The notes under the pieces: model-generated | Seen by the model: only the letters and a program-made list of their open reading frames with translations | Told to the model about the DNA's origin: nothing | The model's database searches: none | Source of the DNA: Prasinococcaceae sp. CCMP 1430 | Lineage: Eukaryota; Prasinodermophyta; Palmophyllophyceae; Prasinococcales; Prasinococcaceae | Assembly: GCA_013416795.1 (NCBI GenBank) | Contig: RQSC01000152.1 | Location: forward strand, 24,235 to 88,234 | DNA: 64,000 nucleotides | Direction of reading: 5' to 3' | Translations under genes and position numbers: made by a program | Part shown: positions 9,470-18,865 of the stretch, in pieces | Position numbering within the stretch: position 1 is the first letter of the stretch | Layout of the letters: each line of letters starts with the position of its first letter

Positions 9470-10760
9470 TCAGTCCTCGTCGTCGGACTCTTTCTCGCGG
9501 ATGTCCTCGCCGAGCTCGCCGGAGAACATCCGTAGCGCCATCTTGAGGATGAGCGCGATCCAGTAGATGTGAATGGGCAGCAGCGCGGCCAACGCAATCG
9601 TAAGAGCGAACTCCATGCCGGTGGTGCAGCTGTAGGCTCCGCAGCGCGTTACGCCCGGGCCGTTTGTGACCGCGCTCAGGATGACGAAGGGATAGTAGCA
9701 CAAACGCACGACAATGAAGAGCAGCGCGAAGATGGCGAAGAAGACGTCCTTGATGAGACCCTTGGGCGCAAGGTAGTTGCAACACTTGGCCACGTGCAGC
9801 GGCGGATCCGCCACGTTGTGAAGCAGCATGACTATTATGCCCACGCGCATCTCGCCGATGCTGTAGCTGAAGCCCGTCAGAAACGCGGTGATGAAGTGGT
9901 GCAGCATCATCTCCTTGAAGTCCTTCTTGCGGTTGGCCACGTCGAGGACCATGTAGACGATGCCCGCGACGTACCAGGAGATCTGAACGCGGCGCGGTGG
10001 CGAGGAGGCATTAGCACGCGTAGGCGCCCACGTCGGTGGACGCCCGGGGGCGACGTGCAGGCGTGCGCGCGGGCCGTTGGCATGGTCGACCAGTGCGCTC
10101 GACGGCGTCAGCTCGATGGCGGCAGCCGCGGGACGCCATGCCTGGCGCGCCTCCAGCGAACCAGGGCACGCACGCCAGCGTCATGAGATGCATGGGCAGA
10201 GCAACCGGCAACGCCTGGCCCCATGACTTTGCACCCACGCGGGCGCGCTGATCACCTCCGCGCCTGCGCGCTGCTGGCTCTGCCTGCGCAGCGCGCTGAC
10301 GCACCTCCAGGAGGTACATGAATTTTAGCTCCATCGCAACCTCGGTCCAAGCGCCGCCGGGCCACAAGAGTTTGTAGTCGCGCATCCATTCGTACCTCCA
10401 GGCGAAGCGGAAGGACATCGCCAGCGAGGTGGAGTAGTAAATGAGCTCGCGGAACGAGCTCGCGAACTTCTGGCGCGAGCGGTGCTTGGCCACGCCGAGC
10501 GCAGCGCCCAGCGGCGGGAAGAGCACGTACTGGGAAGCGAAGTAAAACGCGAGCATCAAGGCGCAGTTCGTCACGAGCACCCACACATCGCGCGGATCGG
10601 ACAGCATGGTCGGTGCCATCCTCGTCCCGATAAGCTCATCCCCTGGAGCGAAGAAGGCCGCCCGCGCGTGTTCGAAGAGCTCGAACGCGTATGAGACGCC
10701 CGCGACCGGCCCGCGCGCCATGGCGCAGGCCTCCTCGACGGTCGCAAGCTGCCGACGCAT
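9470..10760 (-). CDS. TLC-domain protein, ceramide synthase-like (LAG1 family)
   Basis: Multi-pass ER membrane protein of 322 residues with a TRAM-LAG1-CLN8 domain; family members N-acylate sphingoid bases to make ceramides. Exon 1 (10760-10305) has a helix near DVWVLVTNCALMLAFYFA, then SRQKFASSFRELIYYSTSL, typical of the domain start. Intron 10304-9983 (GTGCGT...GTTCAG, phase 0). Exon 2 (9982-9470) opens with ISWYVAGIVYMVLDV and carries the Lag1 motif: RKKDFKEMMLHHFIT, then RVGIIVMLLHNVADP. The motif normally ends HDxxD; here the first Asp is Asn (HNVAD). That could alter activity or mark a TLC relative. The C-terminus is acidic (ESDDED). The ATG at 10760 is the first in frame; longer upstream reading has no ATG. 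Confidence 0.82.
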
Positions 10761-10972
10761 GTCGGCCAGGGCCCCATCGAAAAGAGAGCGAGCGGGCGAG
10801 CGCGGGCCCGACGGTTGACGGTTGGCGCGGCTCACCCGGCTCACCCGGGCGCGTTCGAGCGCCGGGGGCACGCTCTTGCTCTTGGCCGCGGAAGGTGGCG
10901 CGGCGGCCGCCCCCTCGGGCGCCGACCGCAGCGCTGGCTGCCCACGCACCCCGCGGCTGGGGTGGGAGGGCC

Positions 10973-11389
10973 ATGGATCACGGACACGCCGCCGCAGGGG
11001 AGGCCGAGGGGAGCAGGAGCGCGCGCCTGCAGGCTATGCACTCGATGCAGCAGCACCAGCAGCAGCTGCGGCAGGGCGCCAACGCGCACGGGCAGGTGCA
11101 CCACGGCGGGTACGGGGGGCCGTCCGCGCACGACGGCCACGGCGAGCAGCAGCAGCACAGGTACGGCGGAGACAACGCGTGGTTCTCCGACCTGGACGTG
11201 CTCGAATACCTCCTCGCGCCAGGCCAGGGCGACGGCCACGGCGGCGCCGGCCCACACCGGGTTCGAAGGACGCAAAAAACACCGCATCGCGGCAGCAGCA
11301 ATTTTCGGCGCGCGCTTCCGCGCGCCGCCATAGCGAAATGCACGTCTCGAGTAAACGGTGGGGGCAGTTCGAGTGCGACCGTGAGGTGA
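10973..11389 (+). CDS. Hypothetical His/Gln-rich protein
   Basis: Open frame of 138 residues from the ATG at 10973. It starts MDHGHAAAGEAEGSR, then has a Q/H-rich segment and a more ordered stretch DNAWFSDLDVLEYLLAPG around residues 65-82. The last third looks like non-coding sequence read through, so a donor near 11260 and a missing exon are possible. It is divergent from the TLC gene with about 210 bp between start codons. I do not recognise it. Confidence 0.3.
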   Translation: MDHGHAAAGEAEGSRSARLQAMHSMQQHQQQLRQGANAHGQVHHGGYGGPSAHDGHGEQQQHRYGGDNAWFSDLDVLEYLLAPGQGDGHGGAGPHRVRRTQKTPHRGSSNFRRALPRAAIAKCTSRVNGGGSSSATVR

Positions 11390-11532
11390 ATGGGATTTAA
11401 CGGTGGCGTCGTCATGTCGTGCACGTGCACACGAGAATGCGGTCGCACTGCCCAGCGAAGGGCGTGCGCGCAGGAGAGGACACGACAGTCACCCGGGAGG
11501 AGCCGATACTGGGGCCTGCGCACTTCGGCCGG

Positions 11533-12316
11533 CTACTGCGCCCCTGTGCGACCGCCGGTGAGCATGTTCTCAAGAGCACGCCTGTGTGCTCTCGCGCTCG
11601 TGATGTTGCCCCTCACGCGGCACACCTCCGCCTGCGTTGCCTTGACGGCAGCCATCACCTGCCGCGTGGTGCGCGTGCACCTGTCGACGGCGCCATCGGA
11701 GGCTTCCGCCTGCAGCATGCGCATGACCCCATCGATGCCTTCGATCTGCGCCTGCTTGCTCATCACAACGAGGACGGCAGGCGCGCATTGCTCCCGCAAG
11801 TGCGCCTCGGCCGCTGCATCGTGTTCGCGGCACTGAGCAAGGGTATTGGCGCCGCGCGCACGTAGGGCATCGACTTGTGCCTCCTACGTCACCATGCGCG
11901 ATCGCGTACGCGCTGATGTCGTCAGAGCGCTACAACACCATGCGCTGTGCACAGGCGCAAGGGGAGCGCAGCATGCCGCAAGCGGCAGGGCCATGTATGT
12001 GCGCCTCGCGTGCCTTGCTCTCAGATGTCCGCTCTGCTTCTGCTATTGCTTCTTGTGCACCTTCAGCCTCGCTCTCGATGGCCTCTGCCTCGGCCGCTGC
12101 AGCGAGCGCATCGTGCTCGGCGCGCGCGCGCTCCAGCGCCTTTGCTGCGCGCTCCGCCCTCGCGACGCGCAGCTCTGCCTCAGCGCCAGCAGCCAGCGCC
12201 TCGGCCTCGGCGGCCCCGCGCTCGGCCTCCGCCATGGCGCGCGCGCGCGCATCGAGCCGCGCGCCGACGGCCGCGCAGTGCGCCTCGATTCGCGCCGCGC
12301 GAGACGTCGGCGCCAT
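11533..12316 (-). CDS. Small coiled-coil protein, unknown function
   Basis: 242 residues, almost entirely Ala/Glu/Arg-rich coiled coil. Exon 1 (12316-11939) encodes MAPTSRAARIEAHCAAVG and a long heptad region. A 55-nt intron (11938-11884, GTGTTG...GACGTAG) is inferred because exon 1 hits a stop just past the donor, while the next frame opens exactly after a TAG: EAQVDALRARGANTLAQCREHD and onward to the stop. The C-terminal half carries MSKQAQIEGIDGVMRMLQAE and TSARAHRRALENMLT. The size and shape recall small SNARE-associated or BLOC-type coiled coils, but no family is assigned. The donor choice is the weakest part. Confidence 0.55.
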
Positions 12317-12729
12317 GACACCCCGCCCTTCCCCCCCCCCGTCCCACCGCAGCAGCCGCCCCCTCACTCGCGCTGGCGCGCGCGCTCTGTGGCCGGCTGT
12401 TTGTACGCACGCGCCACCGCTTTGAACCCCGCATATGGACGAAGAGCATCGAGATTTTTTGCCAACTTCGAATAAACGGCTGTTTGTGATTTGAAGGGTG
12501 TGTTCCCGTATTTGTGGGGACCGTTTTTTTTGTGGCGGCGCCGCCGCCGCCATGCTGGCCACCACGCGCGCGGCGCCCCAGGGGACGCGGCGAGGGTGGG
12601 GAGGGGCTTGCGCGCGCCAGACGCGCGCGTTGCGTCAGCGGCGGCAAAGGGCGGAGAACGAGGAGGAGGGATACTGCGACGGCCTTCCCCCGTCGGGTAC
12701 GCGTGCTCCTCCGGGGCGTGCATGCCGGC

Positions 12730-13722
12730 ATGCACGCGCGGAGCACGGCAGCCTCAACCTCGGGAGCGGATGGGAGGCTTCCAGGGGGCACGCACGCGGC
12801 CGCCGTGCGAGCGTGCCGGTGGGCGGCGGCTGCGGCGACGGCAGCAGCGGCGTGCGCACCAAATACAGCGCGCATTGCTGCTCTCTCGCGCGCGGATGCG
12901 GTGGTCGCCGCGGTATGGGGCGCCGCGCGTGCAAGCGCCGTGTTCCGTCACGACTCATTCGAGCCGCTGCTGGTGCTCGTCGCCTTCAGCGCGTGCCTGC
13001 TGTGGTGGTGGTGCATCGACCACGCGCTGGTGGGCAGACGCTGGGCGAAGGCCTTTCAGCTCTGCCCCGGTGACAGCTCGCTCGCACACTGGCGCGTCGA
13101 GGATGGGACGCGCTCTCGGCTGTGCGAGGTCGTCGCCGTGTTCGTCGCGCCGGTGCTGCTGATGGACGTACTCTGGCCCAGGCGGGCCGCAAAGGTGGAC
13201 GCGGCCGGCGACATCGGCTTCCTACAGCTCATCGTGCAGGTACTTGTCGGCCTGCTCGCGTACGACGTGCTCTTCGCCCTGAGTCACCTGGCCATGCATA
13301 AACATCCGCTGCTCTGGAAGATTCACGCCAAGCATCACGACCAGACGGTCGTCCGCGCACGGGACACCATCCGTCTGCATCCGTTGGATGAGGCGATAGA
13401 CGTGGGGTGCTCGATCGCGGCGGTGAACCTGATGCGGCTGCACCCCTTGGCGCGCAGCCTGTACAACGCCGTGATCATTCTGGCGCTGTGTGACCTGCAC
13501 AGCGGATGGGACGTGCCGTGCTCGCTCGAGAACTTGCTCGGCGAGCGGCTATGGGGCGGCTCGAGGCGACACCACGCGCACCACTTGGGCACGTGCAAGG
13601 GCTCCGCCTACAGCAAGTTCTTCCCTCAAATCGACGCGGCCATCGACACCGCGGGCTTGGCGGCGTCCGCGATGGCCAGCCGTGGCGCGCGCGAAGGTCG
13701 AGGGCGAGTCCCGCATCCGTAA
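12730..13722 (+). CDS. Fatty acid hydroxylase/sterol desaturase superfamily enzyme
   Basis: Membrane di-iron oxygenase, 330 residues. Family members hydroxylate or desaturate sterols, fatty acids or sphingoid bases in the ER. All three histidine boxes are present: HLAMH (HX3H), HAKHH (HX2HH) and HHAHH, within the typical spacing. Hydrophobic segments precede the first box (FEPLLVLVAFSACLLWWWC and LQLIVQVLVGLLAYDVLFAL). The closest shape I recall is the cholesterol 25-hydroxylase/C-4 methylsterol oxidase type, but the substrate cannot be told. The ATG at 12730 is the first in frame; reading upstream uses GTG codons only. The N-terminal ~70 residues are Ala/Arg-rich and could be a targeting peptide. 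It is divergent from the coiled-coil gene. Confidence 0.85.
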   Translation: MHARSTAASTSGADGRLPGGTHAAAVRACRWAAAAATAAAACAPNTARIAALSRADAVVAAVWGAARASAVFRHDSFEPLLVLVAFSACLLWWWCIDHALVGRRWAKAFQLCPGDSSLAHWRVEDGTRSRLCEVVAVFVAPVLLMDVLWPRRAAKVDAAGDIGFLQLIVQVLVGLLAYDVLFALSHLAMHKHPLLWKIHAKHHDQTVVRARDTIRLHPLDEAIDVGCSIAAVNLMRLHPLARSLYNAVIILALCDLHSGWDVPCSLENLLGERLWGGSRRHHAHHLGTCKGSAYSKFFPQIDAAIDTAGLAASAMASRGAREGRGRVPHP

Positions 13723-13901
13723 ATGTATGAGTAGTCCACTATGGGTTATTATGCTCTGAGTGCACAGGTACACGTGCCACGTGACCGTTCGGCGTTTGAG
13801 CGGTTTGGAGCGCAGCGCAGGTGCCGCACTCTCGCTTGGCGCGGTCAATGCAGCCCCGCGGGCGCAGCGATGGAGTCTGGAGATGGCGCGAGCCACGCCG
13901 T

Positions 13902-14378
13902 TCACTGAGCCTGCTGGGCCTGCTGCTGCGCGACTCGCTCCTTCGCCGCCGCGTCGGCTGCCGCGGCTGCCGCTTGCTGTGCTGCTCGGAACCTATTTGT
14001 CCTGTGGTGCTGCCAGTGGAAGAACTGCTGCGCGTGTGCGAGGTCCCTCGCCGCTGGGTGCTTGGCAGCCTCGCGAAAACGCGCGTCCTGCAGCAGCTCG
14101 AGGAAGTACAGAGCGTGCGGATAGCGCACCAAGCGGGCGTACTCCGGCCTCAGCCAGTATGTTAGGTAGCGCAGGTAGTTCACAAAGGCCGTGTCGGTCA
14201 GGTACTGCTCCTGCGCGAGCCAGTGCACGTACGCGGGCGATGCCAGCATCTGCACAAACTCGAGCTCCGCGCGCAACCGCTGCGAACCGCCAGGGTCCGC
14301 CTCCGCGAGCGCCGCCGCGCAGGCGGCCGCGCGCTCAGCCGCGCCGGGGCGCTCATCGGCAGTGGCTTCCGCCACCAT
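13902..14378 (-). CDS. MED31: Mediator complex subunit 31 (SOH1)
   Basis: Subunit of the Mediator middle module, which links activators to RNA polymerase II in the nucleus. 158 residues. The conserved core is RLRAELEFVQMLASPAYVHW, then LAQEQYLTDTAFVNYLRYLT, YWLRPEYARLVRYPHALYFL, ELLQDARFR and FFHWQHHRTNR, near-complete for this small, highly conserved family. A short acidic N-terminus and an Ala/Gln-rich tail (AQQQAQQAQ) flank it. The ATG at 14378 has a G at +4 and begins 30 residues before the core. Upstream on this strand is lower-GC DNA (14400-14580), probably the promoter, followed by the dinucleotide repeat field. Confidence 0.93.
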   Translation of the reverse strand: MVAEATADERPGAAERAAACAAALAEADPGGSQRLRAELEFVQMLASPAYVHWLAQEQYLTDTAFVNYLRYLTYWLRPEYARLVRYPHALYFLELLQDARFREAAKHPAARDLAHAQQFFHWQHHRTNRFRAAQQAAAAAADAAAKERVAQQQAQQAQ

Positions 14379-14658
14379 CGCGCTCACCTCTCCCCTCGTC
14401 GCTCGACGCACCAAGATATTTAAAAAAATCCAGTGAAAAATCAAAAACAAATCAAAATATAAAAAGCATCCATTACTGAACCCTTTACTACGTATTACCC
14501 CAAACATCGACGCGCGCCGGCGCACCCGGCGATGACTTAATGTATTTTGATAGGGATCTTGGCGTAACCCTAAGCTTATCCGCCTGCTGCTGCTGCTGCG
14601 CTGCGGGTGCGGCGGGCGGGCGCGCGCCACACGCGTGCGCGGGCGCGGGCGTGTGCGC

Positions 14659-14797
14659 GCGTGTGTGTGTGTGTACGTGTGTGTGTGTGTGTGTGTGACT
14701 GTGTGTGTGTGACTGTGCGTGTGTGTGTGCGTGTGCGTGTGCGTGTGTGTGTGCGCGTGTGTGTGCGTGTGTGTGTGCGCGTGTGTGCGCGTGCGCC
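14659..14797. repeat. GT/GC-rich microsatellite
   Basis: Alternating GT with scattered GC steps for about 140 bp on the plus strand. It marks the left edge of a 1 kb simple-repeat field; polarity switches to CA about 160 bp downstream. Confidence 0.85.
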
Positions 14798-14799
14798 CG

Positions 14800-14959
14800 C
14801 GGCATGGCCGTCCTGGGTGGGCGGGCCGGCCCCGCGCGGCTCGTACGCGCGACCAGAGCCGTGCGTACACACACACGCCGTGCATACACGCGCGCGAGCG
14901 GTGCGGACGCGGCGGCGTTCTGGGCGCCGCACGCGCACCTGGGCGGTGAGGTACGTGCA

Positions 14960-14992
<33 letters not shown>

Positions 14993-15290
14993 CACACACA
15001 TGCATGCATGCACATGCACACACACACACATGCACACACACAACACACACACATACCACACAGTCATACAGTCACACACACACAACACACACGCAGCACA
15101 CCGACGCGCACGCGCTCACACGCATACGCACGCACGCACGCGCACACACGTCGGGCGGCAAGGCGGCGGCGGCCGTGTGCGTGTCCGCAGGGCTGGGCGA
15201 CGCGGCAGACGTCGCCGCGCGGGTCGCGGCGGTGCAGGCGCTGCTGCCGGAGACCAACGCGCTCGCGGTGTGCTGCGCGGAGCCAGAGGT
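14800..15290 (+). other. Possible exons of an unrecognised gene within the repeat field
   Basis: Two non-repetitive islands at about 14800-14945 and 15192-15290 are separated by (CA)n. The first can end at a GTGAGG donor in frame ...AAAFWAPHAHLG (phase 1). The second begins after GTCCGCAG and reads LGDAADVAARVAAVQALLPE then TNALAVCCAEPE, ending exactly at a GTGCGC donor. The phases are compatible and the second island looks coding. It cannot be joined in phase to the epimerase exon at 15755, so it is either a separate gene or an alternative 5' part. No family is recognised. Confidence 0.3.
14958..15150. repeat. CA microsatellite, compound
   Basis: Long CA array with ATGC, ATAC and GTCATA interruptions. 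It is flanked by a GTACGT donor-like site on the left and a CCGCAG acceptor-like site on the right, so it may be intronic. Confidence 0.85.
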
Positions 15291-15307
15291 GCGCGCACGC
15301 GCGGGAA

Positions 15308-15520
15308 TGCACACACACACACACACAACACACAAACACACACTAGCACACACACACACACAGACACACACACACACACACACACACAGACACACACACA
15401 GACACACAGCACAACACAACACAACACAACACAACACAACACAACACAACACAACACACACAGACACACACTACACACACAGCACACTAGCACACACACA
15501 CACACAGACACACACACACA

Positions 15521-15587
<67 letters not shown>

Positions 15588-15715
15588 CACAACACAACAC
15601 AACACAACACAACACAACACAACACAACACAACACAACACAACACAACACAACACAACACAACACACACAGACACACACTACACACACAGCACACTGACG
15701 CACGCGCTCACACGC
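15308..15715. repeat. Compound minisatellite: (CA)n and (ACAAC)n, block-duplicated
   Basis: CA dinucleotides alternate with two ACAAC pentamer arrays (about 15405-15455 and 15589-15662). Each pentamer array is followed by the same ~40-bp phrase containing CTACACACACAGCACACT, so a unit of roughly 150-200 bp has been duplicated with a longer pentamer array in the second copy. It lies immediately 5' of the epimerase exon. Confidence 0.85.
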
Positions 15716-15754
15716 GCGCGCCCGCGCGCGTGGAAACGCACCCGCGCGCCCAGG

Positions 15755-17220
15755 CGACGCTCGGGCGGCCCCTCTCGGCGGTGGGCGCGTCCGTTGCCGC
15801 CGAGCCGCGCTGTGCCGCGCCGGGCGGCAGCGCGCGCGGCGGCGGTCGACATCGAGGGCTCGGTGGCGCTCACTGAGGGTCGCGAGGGGCTGCCCATGGT
15901 GCGCCTCACGCACGTTTCGGGATCCGAGGCCGAGGTGTACCTCTTCGGCGGCGTGTGCACTTCGTGGACCGTCGGCGGCGAGGACCTCCTGTACGTGAGG
16001 CCCGATGCCAAGGTGAGCAGCGAAGTGCGGCTGCGGCTATGGGCGCGGGCACGGGCGCCGATGCCCTGCGCGGTCAATCACACACCTGCAACGCACGCCC
16101 ATTTGTGTGCGCGCGTGTACACACTGGCGCAGGCTGACGCGTGCTTTGCGCGTCGCGATCACCCGCACAACCCCGGCATTCCTTCCTCAAAACACGCCCG
16201 CCCAACGCGCAGTTCGACAAGTCCAAGCCCATTTCGGGCGGCATCCCGCACTGCTTCCCACAGTTCGGCCCGGGCGAAATGCAGCAGCACGGCTTCGCGC
16301 GCAATCTTGACTGGGAGGTAGCCTCCACCAGCGCTGACGTCAATCCCGACGACCCCGAGCCTTGCGTCGAGCTTGTGCTCAAGGTGCGAGCACGCGCGTG
16401 AGCATGCTCGCGGGTGAGCATGCGAGTGTGAGCGCGAGCGCGAAGGCGCGCGTACGCGAGCGCGAAGGCGCGCGCGATGGCATCCTCGCACGCTGACATT
16501 TGCCTGCGACGATGCACTGCCTGCTGCTACTCTTTGTCCCTGCTTTGCCTCCTGCTTTCTGCCCCGCCCCGCCCACCCCCAACCACGACCACTCGCCATG
16601 CACATGGCGCGACAGGACAACGAGTACACGCGCGCCATGTTTGATTACAGCTTCACCGCCGCGCTCGCAGTGACGCTCAAGGCCGACCAGCTTGTGTGCG
16701 ATATGCGCGTGGTCAACACTGACTCCAAGGAGTTCGATTTCACCGCAGCGCTGCACACTTACTTTGCGGCCAATGTGGGCGACGTGCGCGTTGAGGGTCT
16801 CGGTGGGCTGTCGTACCTCGACAAGACCGTGGACGTCAACAACCCGCCCACGAAGGAACTCGCTGAGGGCGCTGCTCTGGCCATCGAGAAGGTGCGAATC
16901 CGCGCGTACTGCCGATCGCAACGCGCACGCACCACCCGTCCGCCCATTCTGACTCTCCACGCACTCGCGCGTGTGCTTCGTAGGAGACCGACTCTGTCTT
17001 CCTTGGCGCGCCCGACGAGCTCACTCTGCGCACGGGCCGCAAGTCGGACGTGGAGATCATGCAGCAAGGCTGGAACGACGCGGTGGTGTGGAACCCCTGG
17101 GACAGCATGCCCGACTCCTATCCGCACTTCGTGTGCGTCGAGTGCGCCAAGGTGGGAACGCCGGAGAAGCTCGCGCCTGGCGAGTCGTGGACTTCCACCA
17201 TGACGCTCAGCGCCGCCTGA
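15755..17220 (+). CDS. Glucose-6-phosphate 1-epimerase (D-hexose-6-phosphate mutarotase), 5' end unresolved
   Basis: Aldose-1-epimerase-fold enzyme that interconverts alpha and beta glucose-6-phosphate. Four coding exons: about 15755-16012, 16213-16383, 16616-16891 and 16984-17220. All three joins are phase 0, with donors GTGAGC, GTGCGA and GTGCGA. Family blocks in order are LTHVSGSEAEVYLFGGVCTS, SKPISGGIPHCFPQFGPGEM, QHGFARN, LHTYFAANVGDVRVEGLGGL, SYLDKTVD, VVWNPWDS and PGESWT. The His in QHGFAR and in LHTYF, and the Glu of PGES, sit where catalytic residues lie in this family. Length is about 300 residues, as usual. No in-frame ATG precedes the conserved start, and the upstream part is Arg/Pro/Ala-rich like a transit peptide. 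The true first exon must lie across the CA/ACAAC repeat. Confidence 0.85.
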
Positions 17221-17699
17221 ACAGTCTGGTCCGACGTGGCCGTCGAGTGCTTCATTGGAAATGGTCTGTCGTGCTGCTGCTAGCCCGGCTTGCTGGACAG
17301 CGTCCGATGACCGCTGGGTGCACAGCTCGCACCTCCGTGGATGTGACCCTGCCAACGCGCGCATCGCCAGCGCTTGGCACGGCGCTTGTGCCGGTAAAAA
17401 AGAGGGCGTCGCCAGATTCAGTGGGTGAGCGCATTTGCCGCGTATGCACTCACTCACAACGCGGGTGGCTCACACTCGCCGCATGCCCCAAGGTGCGCTG
17501 GCAGCGAGCAGGATACGGCTGGGGTAATCAAAAAAAGGTGACACGGTGGTCAAGAGCCGGCAGATTGTGCGTCGGGGCAGCAGGCGTTGCGACGCTCTTC
17601 AATTCGAGCCACCGCGTGCGCCTGCCGCATCACTGAGCTCCAGCAACCACAGTGCGCACTTCGCGCTTGGGCGAGCGAGCCCGGGGGAATGAAAGGCCG
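17221..17699. other. Intergenic region between convergent genes
   Basis: 3' flanks of the epimerase (plus) and the small membrane protein (minus). Nothing gene-like is seen. Confidence 0.5.
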
Positions 17700-17935
17700 T
17701 CACTTCTTCTCGGCAGCCTCCAGCTCGGCCATGAACTTCTCGAGGTCGCCGTCGGCCTCGGTCGGCTCCACCGCCGCGGGCGCCGCGTCCTTCTTGCCAC
17801 CACCGAACGCGCTCATGCCGCCGTAGATGACCACCCCCCACGCTGCCAGAATGGTCAGCACGAACTGCTCCTCCTTCCAGCTCTGCGGGTCACTGGGATT
17901 CTCCCAGAAGTTTACCTTGGCCTCACCCTCGGCAG
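17700..17935 (-). CDS. Small single-pass membrane protein, 3' exon (5' exon unresolved)
   Basis: Last coding exon of about 78 residues, preceded by a good acceptor (pyrimidine-rich ...CCAATCGCAG) in phase 1. It reads AEGEAKVNFWENPSDPQSWK, EEQFVLTILAAWGVVIYGGM, SAFGGGKKDAAPAAVEPTEA, then an acidic helix ending AELEAAEKK. One transmembrane helix is followed by a charged tail. The NFWE...W pattern and size suggest a thylakoid or plastid-envelope protein, but this is inference. An open frame continues upstream into low-complexity DNA and is not trusted. Confidence 0.6.
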
Positions 17936-18517
17936 CTGCGATTGGCGGAGTGGAATGCGCGCGCGGGAGTCCGCGAAGTGGCGGTGGTTGTGTGTTGGTG
18001 GTGTGTGCGTGTGAGTGGTTGGGGTTGGCGGCCATTCGATGCGCAGCGCGGCGAGGGCGAGCGGAGGGCCGCAAGAGAAGGCATAGTGGGGACGCGCGCT
18101 TCGGCGTCAGCGTCGAGTCGGCGCACCCACTGAACGACTTCGTACACGCACCCACAGGCAGTTGGTGCTGTGGGCGGCAGAGCGGACCAGCGCGGCACGG
18201 CACGCAGTCTAGCGCCGGCACCGTAAGCTCGCGCAGCGATCCTGCGGCGCTCCGCAGCTCGCGTGCGCCCACACCCGCATGCGCAAACACTGCGTCCGCA
18301 TTTGCGAGCCCGGCGCAGGCGCTGAAGGGATGCCAACCCTAAATGCCAGCGCAAGCGGTGTGCGCGGGCGTGCAGCACATGGGCGCGCGCCCACACACAC
18401 TCCCATCCCCCTCGCGCGCGCACGTACCGGCAGCATATCCCCTGCGGGGCGCCGTGCTGCGCACGGTGCGCGCCGCGCCGCGCGCGACGCGCGAGCTCAC
18501 GCGCGAGAGCATTCTCA

Positions 18518-18562
<45 letters not shown>

Positions 18563-18865
18563 GGAGGCTGCGCCTGCGCGCCGTGTGCCGTGCACACGCA
18601 CGCGGCCCGAGTGCGCCGCATGCGTCCCCATGGTGCCGACATTTCGCCGCGGGCCGCCCGGCGCGCGCGCCAACGTGCCACAGGCGGAAAGCCGCGGAAT
18701 GGGCACCGAAGTCGCGCGCGGAATTCCGCGAGGGATTTTTTTTTCGCAGTGGCTGTTGGGGCTGGCCGCCTGGCCCCCAGCGGAAGGCGTGTGGTGGGGT
18801 GGGTGTGGGCGCAGGGCGCTGCCACACCGCGCGCCGCCCGCGTTGCGTGCTGGGTGGGCGGAGCG
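17936..18865. other. Divergent region upstream of COG5 with poly(G)
   Basis: Contains the missing 5' exon or promoter of the small membrane protein (minus) and the COG5 promoter (plus). Its main feature is the G44 tract. A T9 run lies at about 18737-18745. Open frames across it are generated by the homopolymer and GC bias. Confidence 0.45.
18518..18561 (+). repeat. Poly(G) tract, 44 nt
   Basis: Uninterrupted run of 44 G on the plus strand, 304 bp upstream of the COG5 start codon. Such a tract can form stacked G-quadruplex; the exact length in an assembly is unreliable. Confidence 0.85.

Noticed and set aside
12514-12729. Longer N-terminus for the fatty acid hydroxylase using a GTG start
   Set aside because: Non-ATG initiation is not expected here and the extra residues are Arg/Pro-rich noise; 12730 is the first ATG.
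15405-15662. Regular repeats taken as a possible CRISPR-like array
   Set aside because: Units are 2 or 5 bp with no unique spacers, and the genome is eukaryotic; it is a micro/minisatellite.
14488-15913. Long open frames on both strands rich in HTHT or CVCV residues
   Set aside because: They are translations of the GT/CA and ACAAC arrays, have no amino-acid complexity and overlap each other in several frames.
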